The position numbers and the translations under genes were made by a program. From assembly GCF_009469595.2 (NCBI RefSeq), contig NZ_SSXV01000003.1, forward strand, positions 62,001 to 126,000: 64,000 nt of DNA, written 5' to 3'. Origin of the DNA: Thauera sp. 2A1 (GTDB lineage: Bacteria; Pseudomonadota; Gammaproteobacteria; Burkholderiales; Rhodocyclaceae). Under the pieces are notes generated by a model. That model made no database searches, was not told the DNA's origin, and saw only the letters and a program-made list of their open reading frames with translations. Positions 42,647 to 51,175 of the stretch are shown here, one piece after another (within the stretch, counting starts at the first letter, position 1; each line of letters starts with the position of its first letter).

Positions 42647-43576
42647 TCAGGACACCACGGTCAGGAAGCGCTCGTTGAGCTTGCGGTCGTGGTAGAAGAT
42701 GCCCGGGCCGACCTGGTCCCAGGTCCACTTGATCGCCTTGTAGTCCGGGTAGCCGTCGTAGCCGCCGCAGAAGGTCTCGAAGCGGTTGCCGGACGGGTCG
42801 AACGCGTAGATCGTGGTACCGCGGGTGATGCCGTGGCGGGTCGGGCCGATGTCGATGGAGATGCGATTCATCGACATGATGTCGGCGGCACGCAGCACCT
42901 TTTCCCAGCTATCGAGCTTGAACGAGATGTGGTGCAGCTTGCCCGGCTCCGGGTGACGCACGAAGGCGATGTCGTGGGCCTTGATCGAGCACGACAGCCA
43001 GATCGCCAGGTCGGTCTTGCCGTCTTCCATCACGACGTGCTCGACGAGATAGAAGCCGAGGACCTTCTCGAAGATCTCCTGCACCTTCTCGATGTCCGGA
43101 CCGTACAGCAGGCAGTGGTCCATGCGGGTCGGCGCGATGCCGCGCTCGGCGTCGGCGATCCACGGATCCGGGTTGACGTACGACTGGCCGTTGCCGATGT
43201 CGGTCTTCTCGGCATACAGCTCGATGAAGTGGCCCGACGGAATCTTGAAGCGGACGCGCTCGCCGGTCTCGAGCATTTCGCCCGCCGGGATGCGCTCGGT
43301 GGTCAAGCCGTAGGCCTTCAGGTCGGCGTCGAGCTTCTCCAGCGTGGCCTTGTCGGCCACCTTGAACGCGAAGAAATCGACACCCGCCTCGTCCGCCTCG
43401 CGGATCAGGACGCTGTTGTGGTCGCGCTCGTCCCAGGTCTTGAAATAGACGCGGCCCTGGTTGTCACGCCCGGTCTCGACGAGACCCAGCGTGTTCTTGT
43501 AGAAGTTGATGCCCTCCTCGAGATCCAGCACGCGCAGCGAGATGTGGCCGGGACGCAGTACGCCAGTCATTGCCAT
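42647..43576 (-). CDS. dmpB: Catechol 2,3-dioxygenase
   Basis: This 309-residue extradiol type I dioxygenase opens the catechol ring beside the hydroxyls to give 2-hydroxymuconic semialdehyde. Two vicinal-oxygen-chelate repeats are present; the Fe(II) ligands appear as His in TRMDHCLLYG, His in GKLHHISFKL and Glu in GNRFETFCGG. The start MAMTGVLRPGH has GGAGGAG 8 bases upstream. No xylT/dmpQ-type ferredoxin gene, which normally reactivates the enzyme's iron, lies in the 140-base gap to dmpP. A candidate operator lies in that gap. Confidence 0.96.
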   Translation of the reverse strand: MAMTGVLRPGHISLRVLDLEEGINFYKNTLGLVETGRDNQGRVYFKTWDERDHNSVLIREADEAGVDFFAFKVADKATLEKLDADLKAYGLTTERIPAGEMLETGERVRFKIPSGHFIELYAEKTDIGNGQSYVNPDPWIADAERGIAPTRMDHCLLYGPDIEKVQEIFEKVLGFYLVEHVVMEDGKTDLAIWLSCSIKAHDIAFVRHPEPGKLHHISFKLDSWEKVLRAADIMSMNRISIDIGPTRHGITRGTTIYAFDPSGNRFETFCGGYDGYPDYKAIKWTWDQVGPGIFYHDRKLNERFLTVVS

Positions 43577-43691
43577 AGAGTTTCTCCTCCAGAAATTTGC
43601 TCGTCCGGCCTGTGGCGGCCGGATCGACGCGGGTTGCAGAGCAAAAAAACGAACCAACCAAGCATAGCGTCCGATTCACGAGACGCGAGTG

Positions 43692-43705
43692 AAATCTCGA
43701 TATTT
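43692..43705. promoter_or_regulatory. AATCTCGA-type element upstream of dmpB
   Basis: AAATCTCGATATTT is an imperfect palindrome sharing AATCTCGA with the repeats by the GntR gene. It lies about 115 bp before dmpB, just after the dmpP stop codon. It suggests that dmpB can be controlled separately by the GntR protein. Confidence 0.4.
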
Positions 43706-43716
43706 GTTGATCTAGC

Positions 43717-44772
43717 TCAAACCTTCTTGAACAGCGGGCTGCGCACCTGCTGCGCATCTGCGGCAGAGAAGAACTTCTCCATGTAGATGTCGCGTTCGAA
43801 CAGCCGCCCCTGCATCAGCGTGGTGATGCAGGCGTCGATCATCATCGGCGGACCGCACAGGTAAGCCTTGTGGTTGCGGAAGTCGTTGTCGAAGTGCGCC
43901 TTGGCCGCCTCGTGCACGAAACCGCGGAAGCCCGTCCAGCCCGAATCGGCCGGCTCGTCCGACAAGGCCGGCACATAGGTGAAGTTGGGATGCTTCTCGG
44001 CGAGCGCGAGGAACTCGTCGTGGTAGTACAGCTCGGCGCGATTGCGCTGGCCATAGACGAGCGTCATGTGGCGCGCGTCGCCGGCCTCGAGCAGGTCGAG
44101 GATCATCGAGCGCGGGCTCGACAGGCCGGAACCGCCCGCCATGAAGATCAGCGCCTCGGGCGCCGACTTGCGCACGAAGAAGCGGCCATAAGGGCCGGAC
44201 AACTTCACGCGGTCGCCCACCTTCTGGTTTTCGTGCACCCAGGTGGTGCCCTTGCCGCCGGCGACGATGCGGATGTTCAGCTCTACCGTGCGTCCGGTCG
44301 AAGGCGGATTCGCCAGCGAGAAGGCACGGCTGTAGGCGCCACCCTCGATGTCGAAGTTGATGTACTGGCCGGCCTGGAAGTGCATCGGCTCGTCGAGCTC
44401 GATGAAGATGCCCTTGATCGTCGGCGTCAGCGCCTCGACACGCACCACGGTGCCGGGGAAGTCGCGCACCGGGATGTTCTCGGCATCGGGTTCTTCCTCG
44501 ATCTCGGCCTCGATGGTCACGTCGCTCTGCAGGCGCGCACAGCAGGCCAGCGTCTTGCCTTCGTCGCGCTCGAAATCCATCAGCGCGAAGCTCGAGGCCT
44601 CGCCGTGGTCGATCTCGCCGTCGAGCACCTGCACCTTGCAGGTCGCGCACAGGCCGTGGCAGCAGGCGTGCGGCAGCCAGATGCCGGCGCGCAGCGCGGC
44701 ATCGAGAATGGTCTGGTCGTCCTCGACCTCGATGGTCTGGCCGATCGGTTCAATGGTCAGTTCGTAGCTCAT
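43717..44772 (-). CDS. dmpP: Phenol hydroxylase reductase component (P5)
   Basis: This 351-residue NADH oxidoreductase transfers electrons to the diiron hydroxylase. An N-terminal plant-type 2Fe-2S domain (ACCHGLCATCKVQVLDG ... LACCA) is followed by an FAD-binding barrel (GQYINFDIEGGAYSRAFSLANP) and an NAD domain (FMAGGSGLSSPRSMILDLLE, YLCGPPMMIDA). The ATG at 44772 (MSYELTIEPIGQTIEV) matches the family; the upstream extension is rejected. It is the last gene of the hydroxylase set. Confidence 0.95.
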   Translation of the reverse strand: MSYELTIEPIGQTIEVEDDQTILDAALRAGIWLPHACCHGLCATCKVQVLDGEIDHGEASSFALMDFERDEGKTLACCARLQSDVTIEAEIEEEPDAENIPVRDFPGTVVRVEALTPTIKGIFIELDEPMHFQAGQYINFDIEGGAYSRAFSLANPPSTGRTVELNIRIVAGGKGTTWVHENQKVGDRVKLSGPYGRFFVRKSAPEALIFMAGGSGLSSPRSMILDLLEAGDARHMTLVYGQRNRAELYYHDEFLALAEKHPNFTYVPALSDEPADSGWTGFRGFVHEAAKAHFDNDFRNHKAYLCGPPMMIDACITTLMQGRLFERDIYMEKFFSAADAQQVRSPLFKKV

Positions 44773-44850
44773 GGTTCTTTTCCGTTCTCTCCGTCCTCGG
44801 TCGGGGATGGGACGGCGACCCGCCATGCGGGCCGCCGTCCGCCAAGACGA

Positions 44851-45210
44851 TCAACTGCAGGAGCCCTTGATGCCGGTGAGGCCCGGGGTACGGAAGCGGA
44901 TCACGTCCTTGTGCTTGAGGCCGTTCTCGGCCAGCGACTTGTCGAAATCGGGCGTGAAGGGCTTGCCCGACTTGAACCACTCGGCCTTCGCCCAGTCGAT
45001 CTGCGCGAAGTCGGGGTGGTAGCCGAAGGCGGCCTGCATCGGCCCGGCGACGACGTCGCCGAAGCGCATGGTCGCCGGGAACGGGAACGCGAACGGCGCG
45101 CAGAACAGCAGATGGTCTTCCCAACCGATGTACAGCAACTGGGCACCGTGGAACTTGTCCTGCGTGTCGGCAGGGGCGAATTCGTATTTCGAAACGGCAG
45201 CAACAGCCAT
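44851..45210 (-). CDS. dmpO: Phenol hydroxylase P4 subunit
   Basis: This 119-residue subunit (MAVAAVSKYEFAPADTQDKFHGAQLLYIGWEDHLLFCAPFAFPFP...) is the small gamma component of the multicomponent phenol hydroxylase. It forms the hydroxylase complex with DmpL and DmpN. No catalytic residues are expected. It lies 62 bases after dmpN and 78 before dmpP. Confidence 0.94.
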   Translation of the reverse strand: MAVAAVSKYEFAPADTQDKFHGAQLLYIGWEDHLLFCAPFAFPFPATMRFGDVVAGPMQAAFGYHPDFAQIDWAKAEWFKSGKPFTPDFDKSLAENGLKHKDVIRFRTPGLTGIKGSCS

Positions 45211-45271
45211 GTGTTGTCTCCTTGCTAACTCGTGAATCCCGCGGGCGCCCGAGCGCCCGCGGTGTGCGGCA

Positions 45272-46825
45272 TCAGATGTTCTTCGTTGCCTGGCCACGCC
45301 ACTCGGCGAAGTTCTTCTTGTCCTCGGAAACGTCGAAGTCGAGGTTGTCGCGACCGTGCTCGAGGTGGTAGTACTTCAGCACCGCGGCGAGCGGATCGAA
45401 GCCTTCCACCGTCGGATCGGTGCCTTCGGGGAAGCAGTTGCCCTGGTAGATCTGGTGCACCGGCATCCAGGCCTGCACATACTTCTCCGGCTCGTGCTCG
45501 AAGATCGCCTTGCAGTGGTCGGAGCAGAAGTGGTACTTGTCGCCCTTGTAATCGACTTCGCGGTAGCAGATCTTGGTCGGATCGCCCGGCTCGGTGAAGA
45601 TCATCGGGATCTGGCAGGTCTGGCACAGCATGGGCAGCGTCTTGTTGTAGAAGCGGTTGCCCTTGGCAGCCTGTTCGCGCCAGAACTCGTAGCGCGGACG
45701 GTAGAGCTTGTCGAAGCTGTTCGGGTACTTCGCCGACAGCCAGGCCATCTCGTCCTCGTCCGGCATCCAGGTGTGGAAGTTGGCGGCCGCAGCGTAGTTG
45801 TAGAAGGTGCTCCAGGCCTGGTGCGACAGGTGGTCCTTCTCGAGGGCGATCTGCTCGGCGCACTGCGGCATCTTGATGCCGTAGCGGGCCAGATCCTTGA
45901 ACAGCGCGCCGCCGTTCTCCTCGAAGTAGATCTCCCACGACTCCTTCCAGCTCATCGTGCGCTTCGGCAGCATGTAGTCCATCATCATCGCGACCAGGGT
46001 CAGCACGCGGTAGCCGCGCCAGGTCCACTTGTCGATCCAGCGCTGCACGATGGGCACGTTGTCGGGATCCTGCTCGAGGATGAACTTGATGACTTCCAGG
46101 CCCAGCGTCATGTGGCGCGCTTCGTCGGACTGCGCCGAGAAGCCGAAGGTCATCGCCGCCATGTCGCCGTTGTAGGCCGCGCCCGAGACGAAGGGCACGA
46201 ACAGCAGGTTGGTCAGCACGTACTCGAACGAGAAGCCGATCGAGACCATGAACTCGAACGGGCCGGCGGTGATCGCGTCGTCGAAGAACGACTTCGGCAC
46301 CGACAGGAACCACACGCGGTCGTGCGCATGATGGAAGTCATGCATGCCGTTGTAGTACTTGTTGTAGTTCGACACCGCATGCACCTGGGTCTGGGCGTGG
46401 CGGATCTCGTCGAGCGACTGCATCAGGCAGGCGACGCGCGGGCCGGGGCCGGGGAACTGGCGGCCGGCATGGGCGAAGCCGCGGTGCGCCACGTATTCCA
46501 GCGGGCTGATGCCGCTCAGGAACAGCTTGACGGTGTTCAGGTAGCGCGCGTCGGTCACGTTGAGGTGGCCGTTGTTCTGGGTGAAGGCATCGAGCACCGA
46601 GTACAGCTTGCGCTCCTTCTCGGCCTGATACTTCCAGTAGGCGTCCATCGTCAGGCGGAACGGGTCTTCCCACTTGTCCCAGTCGTGGATCTTGATGCCT
46701 TCGTAGGTGATGTACGGATAGATGTCCTCCATCTTCTGATACGACGGCGTCCAGTCGAGGCCGCGCGTCATCACGGCATAGCGTTCTTTCAGACCCAGTT
46801 TCTTCTTGGCAACAGTCATGTCCAT
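45272..46825 (-). CDS. dmpN: Phenol hydroxylase large (P3, diiron) subunit
   Basis: This 517-residue catalytic subunit inserts one oxygen into phenol to give catechol. Both diiron-site motifs of the bacterial multicomponent monooxygenases are present: LDEIRHAQ near residue 141 and SDEARHMT near residue 236, each DExRH. The C-terminal CQTCQIPMIF...YHFCSDHC contains the cysteine-rich zinc-ribbon-like segment known in the family. Length matches DmpN. It acts with DmpL, DmpO, the effector DmpM and the reductase DmpP. Confidence 0.97.
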   Translation of the reverse strand: MDMTVAKKKLGLKERYAVMTRGLDWTPSYQKMEDIYPYITYEGIKIHDWDKWEDPFRLTMDAYWKYQAEKERKLYSVLDAFTQNNGHLNVTDARYLNTVKLFLSGISPLEYVAHRGFAHAGRQFPGPGPRVACLMQSLDEIRHAQTQVHAVSNYNKYYNGMHDFHHAHDRVWFLSVPKSFFDDAITAGPFEFMVSIGFSFEYVLTNLLFVPFVSGAAYNGDMAAMTFGFSAQSDEARHMTLGLEVIKFILEQDPDNVPIVQRWIDKWTWRGYRVLTLVAMMMDYMLPKRTMSWKESWEIYFEENGGALFKDLARYGIKMPQCAEQIALEKDHLSHQAWSTFYNYAAAANFHTWMPDEDEMAWLSAKYPNSFDKLYRPRYEFWREQAAKGNRFYNKTLPMLCQTCQIPMIFTEPGDPTKICYREVDYKGDKYHFCSDHCKAIFEHEPEKYVQAWMPVHQIYQGNCFPEGTDPTVEGFDPLAAVLKYYHLEHGRDNLDFDVSEDKKNFAEWRGQATKNI

Positions 46826-46845
46826 GTCGTTGTCTCCTTGGGGGC

Positions 46846-47115
46846 TCAGGCTTTCCAGAAAAGGGTGATTTCGTCGTCGGTCTGATCGAGGTTGCCCGAC
46901 ATCGTGATCATGTTCACCTGCAGCTCCTGCAGGTCGTAGTCACGGCCGGTGATGTCCTCGATCGTCTGGCGGCGCACCACGAGCCTGCCATCGGCATTGA
47001 TCTTCACCATCGCCGGCTGCTCATCCACGACGGCGCTCGGGTTGTCCTGCAGGATCGCCTCGATGATCGGGCGGGTTTCTTCGTTGGTTTGCAGCGCGAG
47101 GAATACGGTCGACAT
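46846..47115 (-). CDS. dmpM: Phenol hydroxylase effector protein (P2)
   Basis: The 89-residue MmoB/DmpM-type regulatory component (MSTVFLALQTNEETRPIIEAILQ..., ending DQTDDEITLFWKA) binds the hydroxylase and couples electron flow to oxygenation. It has no cofactor. Length and order (between dmpL and dmpN) are standard. Confidence 0.95.
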   Translation of the reverse strand: MSTVFLALQTNEETRPIIEAILQDNPSAVVDEQPAMVKINADGRLVVRRQTIEDITGRDYDLQELQVNMITMSGNLDQTDDEITLFWKA

Positions 47116-47127
47116 CCAGGTGTCTCC

Positions 47128-48123
47128 TTAGATGGCCACGCCGGCTTTCGCCATGCGGGCATTGAATTGCTGAACGACTTCGCCCATGAGCTCGTCGGTA
47201 CGATCACCCAGTGCAATGCGGGCCACCGGCAGCAGCGCGGCAGCCGCGCGATCGCGCCAGGCCGTCAGCCACTTGGTCATGATTTCCTTGTTCTCGGCCG
47301 ATTCGGCCGCCGCGATCTTGACCGTCGCGTCGGCCCACTTCTTCGTCTCGGCGAACCAGTCGGTCATGAACTGGGTCAGCATCGCGACGGCAGTCCCGCC
47401 CTTGGATGCGAGCACGTCATCGACGATGGTCTCGTACACCAGCGGGTACATCAGGCCGTCGAGCACGACGTTCTGCACGACGAAAAGCTCGACCGGATCC
47501 TTGACCACGAAGGAGTCCTCGACGTAACGGCGCAGACCTTGCCAGGCGTCGTCATCCATCCAGGCGCGCTTGCCTTCGTCGAGCGACGCGACGTCGCCGA
47601 GCAGCAGACCGACGCGAGTGAGGTACTGGGCAATGCCGAGCTGGTCCATCGAGTGGAAGATATGCGGCTGCGAGAAGCCGGTGCCGTAGCTGTAGGCGCA
47701 GATGCTCGCGTTGTTCATGTTCGAGCCCCACGCCACGTGGCGCAGCGGCACCAGCAACTTCAGCGCCGTGTCGCGCACCGCTTCCGGCAGCGTCGCGGCC
47801 AGGCCGCGGTTCTCGACGAAGTCGAAGTTGGCTTCCGCCGTGTCCTGCTGCTTGGCACGCGCCATCGTGTAGGCGCCGTAATAGAACTGGCGCGGATCCT
47901 TGAAGGCGTACCAGTCGGCCATCTTGATCGCAGTACGCGACGCGTCGTAGATGTCGTGCGCCGGGTCCCACGTCGGGCGATAGTGGAAGTTGGCCGTCTG
48001 CTGCATGTCCAGCGTGCCTTCCTGGTAGCGGGAGGCCGGCTTGTCGCCGCCGATGCGGCGGGCAATGTTGTCGAAGGTGTGCCGCAGGGGCTTGATGGTC
48101 ACCGTACGCAAATCGATTTGCAT
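47128..48123 (-). CDS. dmpL: Phenol hydroxylase P1 (beta) subunit
   Basis: This 331-residue subunit is structurally related to DmpN but lacks the iron ligands (MQIDLRTVTIKPLRHTFDNIARRIGGDKPASRYQEGTLDMQQTANFHYRP...). It pairs with the large subunit in the hydroxylase dimer. It follows dmpK by 30 bases and precedes dmpM by 12. Confidence 0.95.
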   Translation of the reverse strand: MQIDLRTVTIKPLRHTFDNIARRIGGDKPASRYQEGTLDMQQTANFHYRPTWDPAHDIYDASRTAIKMADWYAFKDPRQFYYGAYTMARAKQQDTAEANFDFVENRGLAATLPEAVRDTALKLLVPLRHVAWGSNMNNASICAYSYGTGFSQPHIFHSMDQLGIAQYLTRVGLLLGDVASLDEGKRAWMDDDAWQGLRRYVEDSFVVKDPVELFVVQNVVLDGLMYPLVYETIVDDVLASKGGTAVAMLTQFMTDWFAETKKWADATVKIAAAESAENKEIMTKWLTAWRDRAAAALLPVARIALGDRTDELMGEVVQQFNARMAKAGVAI

Positions 48124-48153
48124 GAATTCTCCTCCTGTCGATTGATCAGCGAT

Positions 48154-48417
48154 TCAACGGAATCGCTCGTGGGTTGCCTGATGCAGGTTCCAGTCCCACT
48201 CGGAACCATCACCTTCGGCCTGCTCCTCGCGGGGGCCAAGATGAATCACTTCATTGCTCTTGCAGAACGCTTCGTAAGCCTCTCCAGGCAGCAGCATTTC
48301 TGCGTAGATCTCGGGCTCGCCGATGGCGAACTCGAACTCGACGAATCCGTCCGCACGGCGCTCGATGAGTCGCACGTACTTCTTGGTCACGTCGATCGTA
48401 GGTTTTTCTGTCTCCAT
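48154..48417 (-). CDS. dmpK: Phenol hydroxylase P0 assembly subunit
   Basis: The 87-residue protein from the ATG at 48417 (METEKPTIDVTKKYVRLIERRADGFVEFEFAIGEPEIYAEMLLPGEAYEAFC) matches the DmpK/PhK family, thought to help insert iron into the hydroxylase. A GTG at 48459 would add 14 residues. It is rejected because the predicted sigma-54 transcription start is near 48461, which would leave no ribosome-binding site, while ACGGAG lies ahead of the ATG. First gene of the operon. Confidence 0.9.
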   Translation of the reverse strand: METEKPTIDVTKKYVRLIERRADGFVEFEFAIGEPEIYAEMLLPGEAYEAFCKSNEVIHLGPREEQAEGDGSEWDWNLHQATHERFR

Positions 48418-48471
48418 CTGCCGGGGCTCCGTCTGTTTTGATGCAGTGGCCTCCGCCACTCCACCACTACA

Positions 48472-48487
48472 CTCAAGAGCCGTGCCA
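48472..48487 (-). promoter_or_regulatory. Sigma-54 promoter of the phenol hydroxylase operon (Po-like)
   Basis: The reverse strand reads TGGCACGGCTCTTGAG: a perfect -24 TGGCACG and TTGAG at -12, so GA replaces the usual GC. The predicted start is near 48461. The IHF site and activator sites upstream support it. Confidence 0.72.
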
Positions 48488-48494
48488 GAATGTT

Positions 48495-48507
48495 CAAGTT
48501 ATTGATT
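48495..48507 (-). promoter_or_regulatory. IHF binding site in the phenol promoter
   Basis: AATCAATAACTTG on the reverse strand is a full 13/13 match to WATCAANNNNTTR. It lies between the sigma-54 promoter and the activator sites, where IHF bending brings DmpR-type activators to the polymerase. Confidence 0.65.
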
Positions 48508-48563
48508 TACATCAAAACCATCCGAGGCCAGAGGCATTGGTTGAAGTTTTCATATTTTATTGA

Positions 48564-48609
48564 ATGATGAAATGATCAAATCGACTTCATCACTTCACCA
48601 AATGATCAA
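48564..48609. promoter_or_regulatory. Two DmpR/XylR-type upstream activator sites
   Basis: ATGATGAAATGATCAA (48564-48579) and TTCACCAAATGATCAA (48594-48609) each match 13 of 16 positions of the XylR/DmpR consensus TTGATCAATTGATCAA. Their centres are 30 bp apart (three helical turns), about 110 and 140 bp upstream of the predicted start, as in known Po and Pu promoters. Confidence 0.7.
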
Positions 48610-48704
48610 AGCAGTTTTTTGCATTGCAGCACCTCACCCCGTCGTGCCGGGTCAAAGGCCGCCATTCGACGCACCAGCTCAGCAACGGTTGGCCATGGAT
48701 CGAA

Positions 48705-48731
48705 TTTCGAGATTAATATTCAGTTTCGAGA
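48705..48731. promoter_or_regulatory. TTTCGAGA direct repeats 19 bp apart upstream of dmpR
   Basis: TTTCGAGA occurs at 48705 and 48724; the first continues as TTTCGAGATTAATATT. On the other strand these are TCTCGAAA repeats, resembling the AATCTCGA pair by the GntR gene with the identical 19-bp spacing. Repression of dmpR by the GntR protein is inferred. Confidence 0.5.
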
Positions 48732-48879
48732 GAGTTCTTGCGGGAGTGGGCGGCCTGCGTCACGGAAAGCCGTTCGCCCACGTGTTATAAGAAGAAGAGT
48801 GTCAGACGGCCGCCCCGGGCAATCCGGTGCGTGGGCGCGCACCAGAACCCGCGTTCGACGGGATGACGAGGAGACAGGC

Positions 48880-50559
48880 TTGAGCAGCATCCGGTATCCG
48901 GAAGATTCCGATCTGAGGCGCTTGTTGCGCTTTTCCAGCGAAGACAGCCTGATCTGGCTGGGCGAACACAGGATGGTGCTGCTGCATGCCGGCGCCCTCG
49001 CCGAACTGCGCAAGGAGCTGATCGAGTCAGTCGGCATGGAGCAGGCTCGCCGCATCCTCACCCGCATGGGCTTCGCCTCGGGCCTGCGCGACGCGGAACT
49101 GGCGCGCAAGGTGCGCGGCGCCGGCGATCTGGTGGACGCCTTCGTCGTCGGCCCCCAGTTGCACATGCTCGAAGGGTCGGTCCAGGTCGAGCCGGTACGG
49201 CTCGAGGTCAACCGCGGCAGCAAGCAGTTCTACGGCGAATTCCTCTGGCACCACTCGTGGGAAGCCGAAGCGCACGTGCAGACCTTCGGCGAAGTTGACC
49301 ACCCGGTGTGCTGGATGCAGATCGGCTACGCCTCCGGCTACACCACCGCCTTCATGGGCGAGTTCATCCTGTTCAAGGAAATGGAGTGCAGCGCCACTGG
49401 CGCGCCGCACTGCCGCATCATCGGCCGCCCGGTGGACGAATGGCCGGATGCCGATGCGCTCAGGACCTACTTCGAGGCGGATTCCATCGTCGGCCGCCTG
49501 CTCGAGCTGCACGAAGAAATGGAAGCCATGCGCCGCAGCATCGCCTGCCGCAACAAGTCGCCCAGCCTCATCGGCAACTGCGCCACCTTCCTGCACGCCT
49601 ACGACCTCGCGGTGAAGGCCGCCCCCACCAGCGTCACGGTGCTGCTGCTGGGCGAAACCGGCGTCGGCAAGGAGCGCTTTGCGCGCGCGCTGCACGATCT
49701 CAGCCCGCGCCACACCGCCCCCTTCGTCGCCGTCAACTGCGCCGCCCTGCCCGACGAGCTGATCGAATCCGAACTCTTCGGCGTCGAGCGCGGCGCCTTC
49801 ACCGGCGCGCATGCGTCGCGCGCCGGCAAGTTCGAGCGCGCCGACGGCGGCACCCTGTTCCTCGACGAGCTCGGCGAATTGCCGCTATCGGCCCAGGCCA
49901 AGCTGCTGCGCGTGCTGCAGGAGGGCGAGATCGAGCGCCTGGGCGACGAGCGTTCGCGCAAGGTCAATGTGCGCCTGGTGGCGGCCACCAACGTCAACCT
50001 GCAGGAAGCCGTCGCCGCCGGCCGCTTCCGCCGCGACCTGTTCTACCGCCTCAACGTTTACCCGATCACGATCCCGCCGCTGCGCGAGCGCGTCGCCGAC
50101 ATCCCGCCGCTGGTCGAGGCGATGGTCGCGCGCTTCTGCACCTTGCACGACAAGCGGGTGGCGGGCGTCACCGACAAGGCCATGCGCGCGCTCAAATCGC
50201 ACAGTTGGCCCGGCAACGTGCGCGAGCTGGAAAACGTCATCGAGCGTGGCGTGATCCTCGCGCCCCACAATGGCTGGATCGAGGTCGAGCACCTGTTCGT
50301 CGGTGCCGTCCCGCAGGAATCCGCTCATGCCTCGCTGGGCGAAGACGGACTGGTGGCGAGCAAGCCCGCCGCGGCGGGCGCCCCTGCAGACACCGACCTG
50401 CCGGATGCGGTGCTGGATTCGGGCATGTCGCTCGATTCGCTCGAGAACGAACTCCTGCAGCGTGCAGTGCAACGCGCCAACGGCAACCTTTCCGCCGCGG
50501 CGCGGCTGCTCGGCCTCACGCGCCCGCAGTTGAATTACCGCCTCAAGAAGAACACCTGA
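48880..50559 (+). CDS. dmpR: DmpR/XylR-type sigma-54-dependent phenol-responsive activator
   Basis: 559 residues from a TTG start with GAGGAGAC just upstream; DmpR has 563. The N-terminal A domain with V4R fold senses phenols ([64 protein letters not shown]). The AAA+ core has Walker A GETGVGKE, sigma-54 loop GAFTGA and Walker [13 protein letters not shown] Fis-type HTH ends the protein ([25 protein letters not shown]). A GTG at 48799 in frame is an alternative start but adds arginine-rich sequence without similarity. It is divergent from dmpK and activates it through the sites at 48564-48609. Confidence 0.94.
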   Translation: MSSIRYPEDSDLRRLLRFSSEDSLIWLGEHRMVLLHAGALAELRKELIESVGMEQARRILTRMGFASGLRDAELARKVRGAGDLVDAFVVGPQLHMLEGSVQVEPVRLEVNRGSKQFYGEFLWHHSWEAEAHVQTFGEVDHPVCWMQIGYASGYTTAFMGEFILFKEMECSATGAPHCRIIGRPVDEWPDADALRTYFEADSIVGRLLELHEEMEAMRRSIACRNKSPSLIGNCATFLHAYDLAVKAAPTSVTVLLLGETGVGKERFARALHDLSPRHTAPFVAVNCAALPDELIESELFGVERGAFTGAHASRAGKFERADGGTLFLDELGELPLSAQAKLLRVLQEGEIERLGDERSRKVNVRLVAATNVNLQEAVAAGRFRRDLFYRLNVYPITIPPLRERVADIPPLVEAMVARFCTLHDKRVAGVTDKAMRALKSHSWPGNVRELENVIERGVILAPHNGWIEVEHLFVGAVPQESAHASLGEDGLVASKPAAAGAPADTDLPDAVLDSGMSLDSLENELLQRAVQRANGNLSAAARLLGLTRPQLNYRLKKNT

Positions 50560-50611
50560 CGGAAAGACGAAGCCTGCGGCGATGGGAGCCGGCACGAGCC
50601 GCTTGCAGCCC

Positions 50612-51001
50612 TCACAGCCGCATCGTGTAGTCCGCCCCGAAAGGCAGGCTCATGCGCCGCAGGTCGCTCTCGAAGTCCACATGGAAGATGACCTGGCGGT
50701 CGAGCATCTTGGCTTCGCGGCACAGGCTCCGCAGGTTGCCCGGCAGGCTGTCGGCGCGCCAGCGGTGGGGCTGGGAGAAGAGTGCGCACACCGCGTCGCT
50801 CCAGCGCCAGGCGCCTGGAAATTCATCCTCGATCCGTTCCGGTTCGACCCAGCGCGTGCGGCTGAAGGCCTGCGCCACGTCCTGCTGCGCCAGATAGCGC
50901 CGCAGGCGCATGCCATCGCCAATGATGATCGTGAAGGGATAATGCATGATGCGAATCGCCGGACAGTCGCAATAAGGTCGCGCCGCGCCGCCGGTATTCA
51001 T
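50612..51001 (-). CDS. Hypothetical protein
   Basis: A 129-codon frame (MNTGGAARPYCDCPAIRIMHY...) encodes no family that I recognise. The part after an internal ATG at 50947 (MHYPFTIIIGDGMRLRRYLA) has ordinary protein composition, several aromatic residues (WRWSDAVCALF, HRWRAD) and ends FESDLRRMSLPFGADYTMRL. No clear ribosome-binding site fits either start. It converges on dmpR. Soluble, no signal peptide or membrane segment. Confidence 0.45.
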   Translation of the reverse strand: MNTGGAARPYCDCPAIRIMHYPFTIIIGDGMRLRRYLAQQDVAQAFSRTRWVEPERIEDEFPGAWRWSDAVCALFSQPHRWRADSLPGNLRSLCREAKMLDRQVIFHVDFESDLRRMSLPFGADYTMRL

Positions 51002-51175
51002 GGCGAATAAAAACCCGATTGTGACAGAACGCGACCCGACCATACAGCGGACAGCGTGGCGGAACGTCCTGAAACTGTCAGAGGGGGCACGTTTGCGCGC
51101 GCGAAGAACCCTTGGGCAGCGGCAGCGCCAGCCATCGGCGCGCAGGCATTTCGCGCGAAGTCGCCGCCGCACGCT

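Noticed and set aside
43577..43716. Possible dmpQ (plant-type ferredoxin) gene between dmpP and dmpB
   Set aside because: Only 140 bases are present, with no C-x4-C-x2-C cysteine pattern in any frame.
48418..48459. GTG start for dmpK adding 14 residues
   Set aside because: The predicted sigma-54 start site lies two bases upstream, leaving no ribosome-binding site; the ATG at 48417 fits family length.
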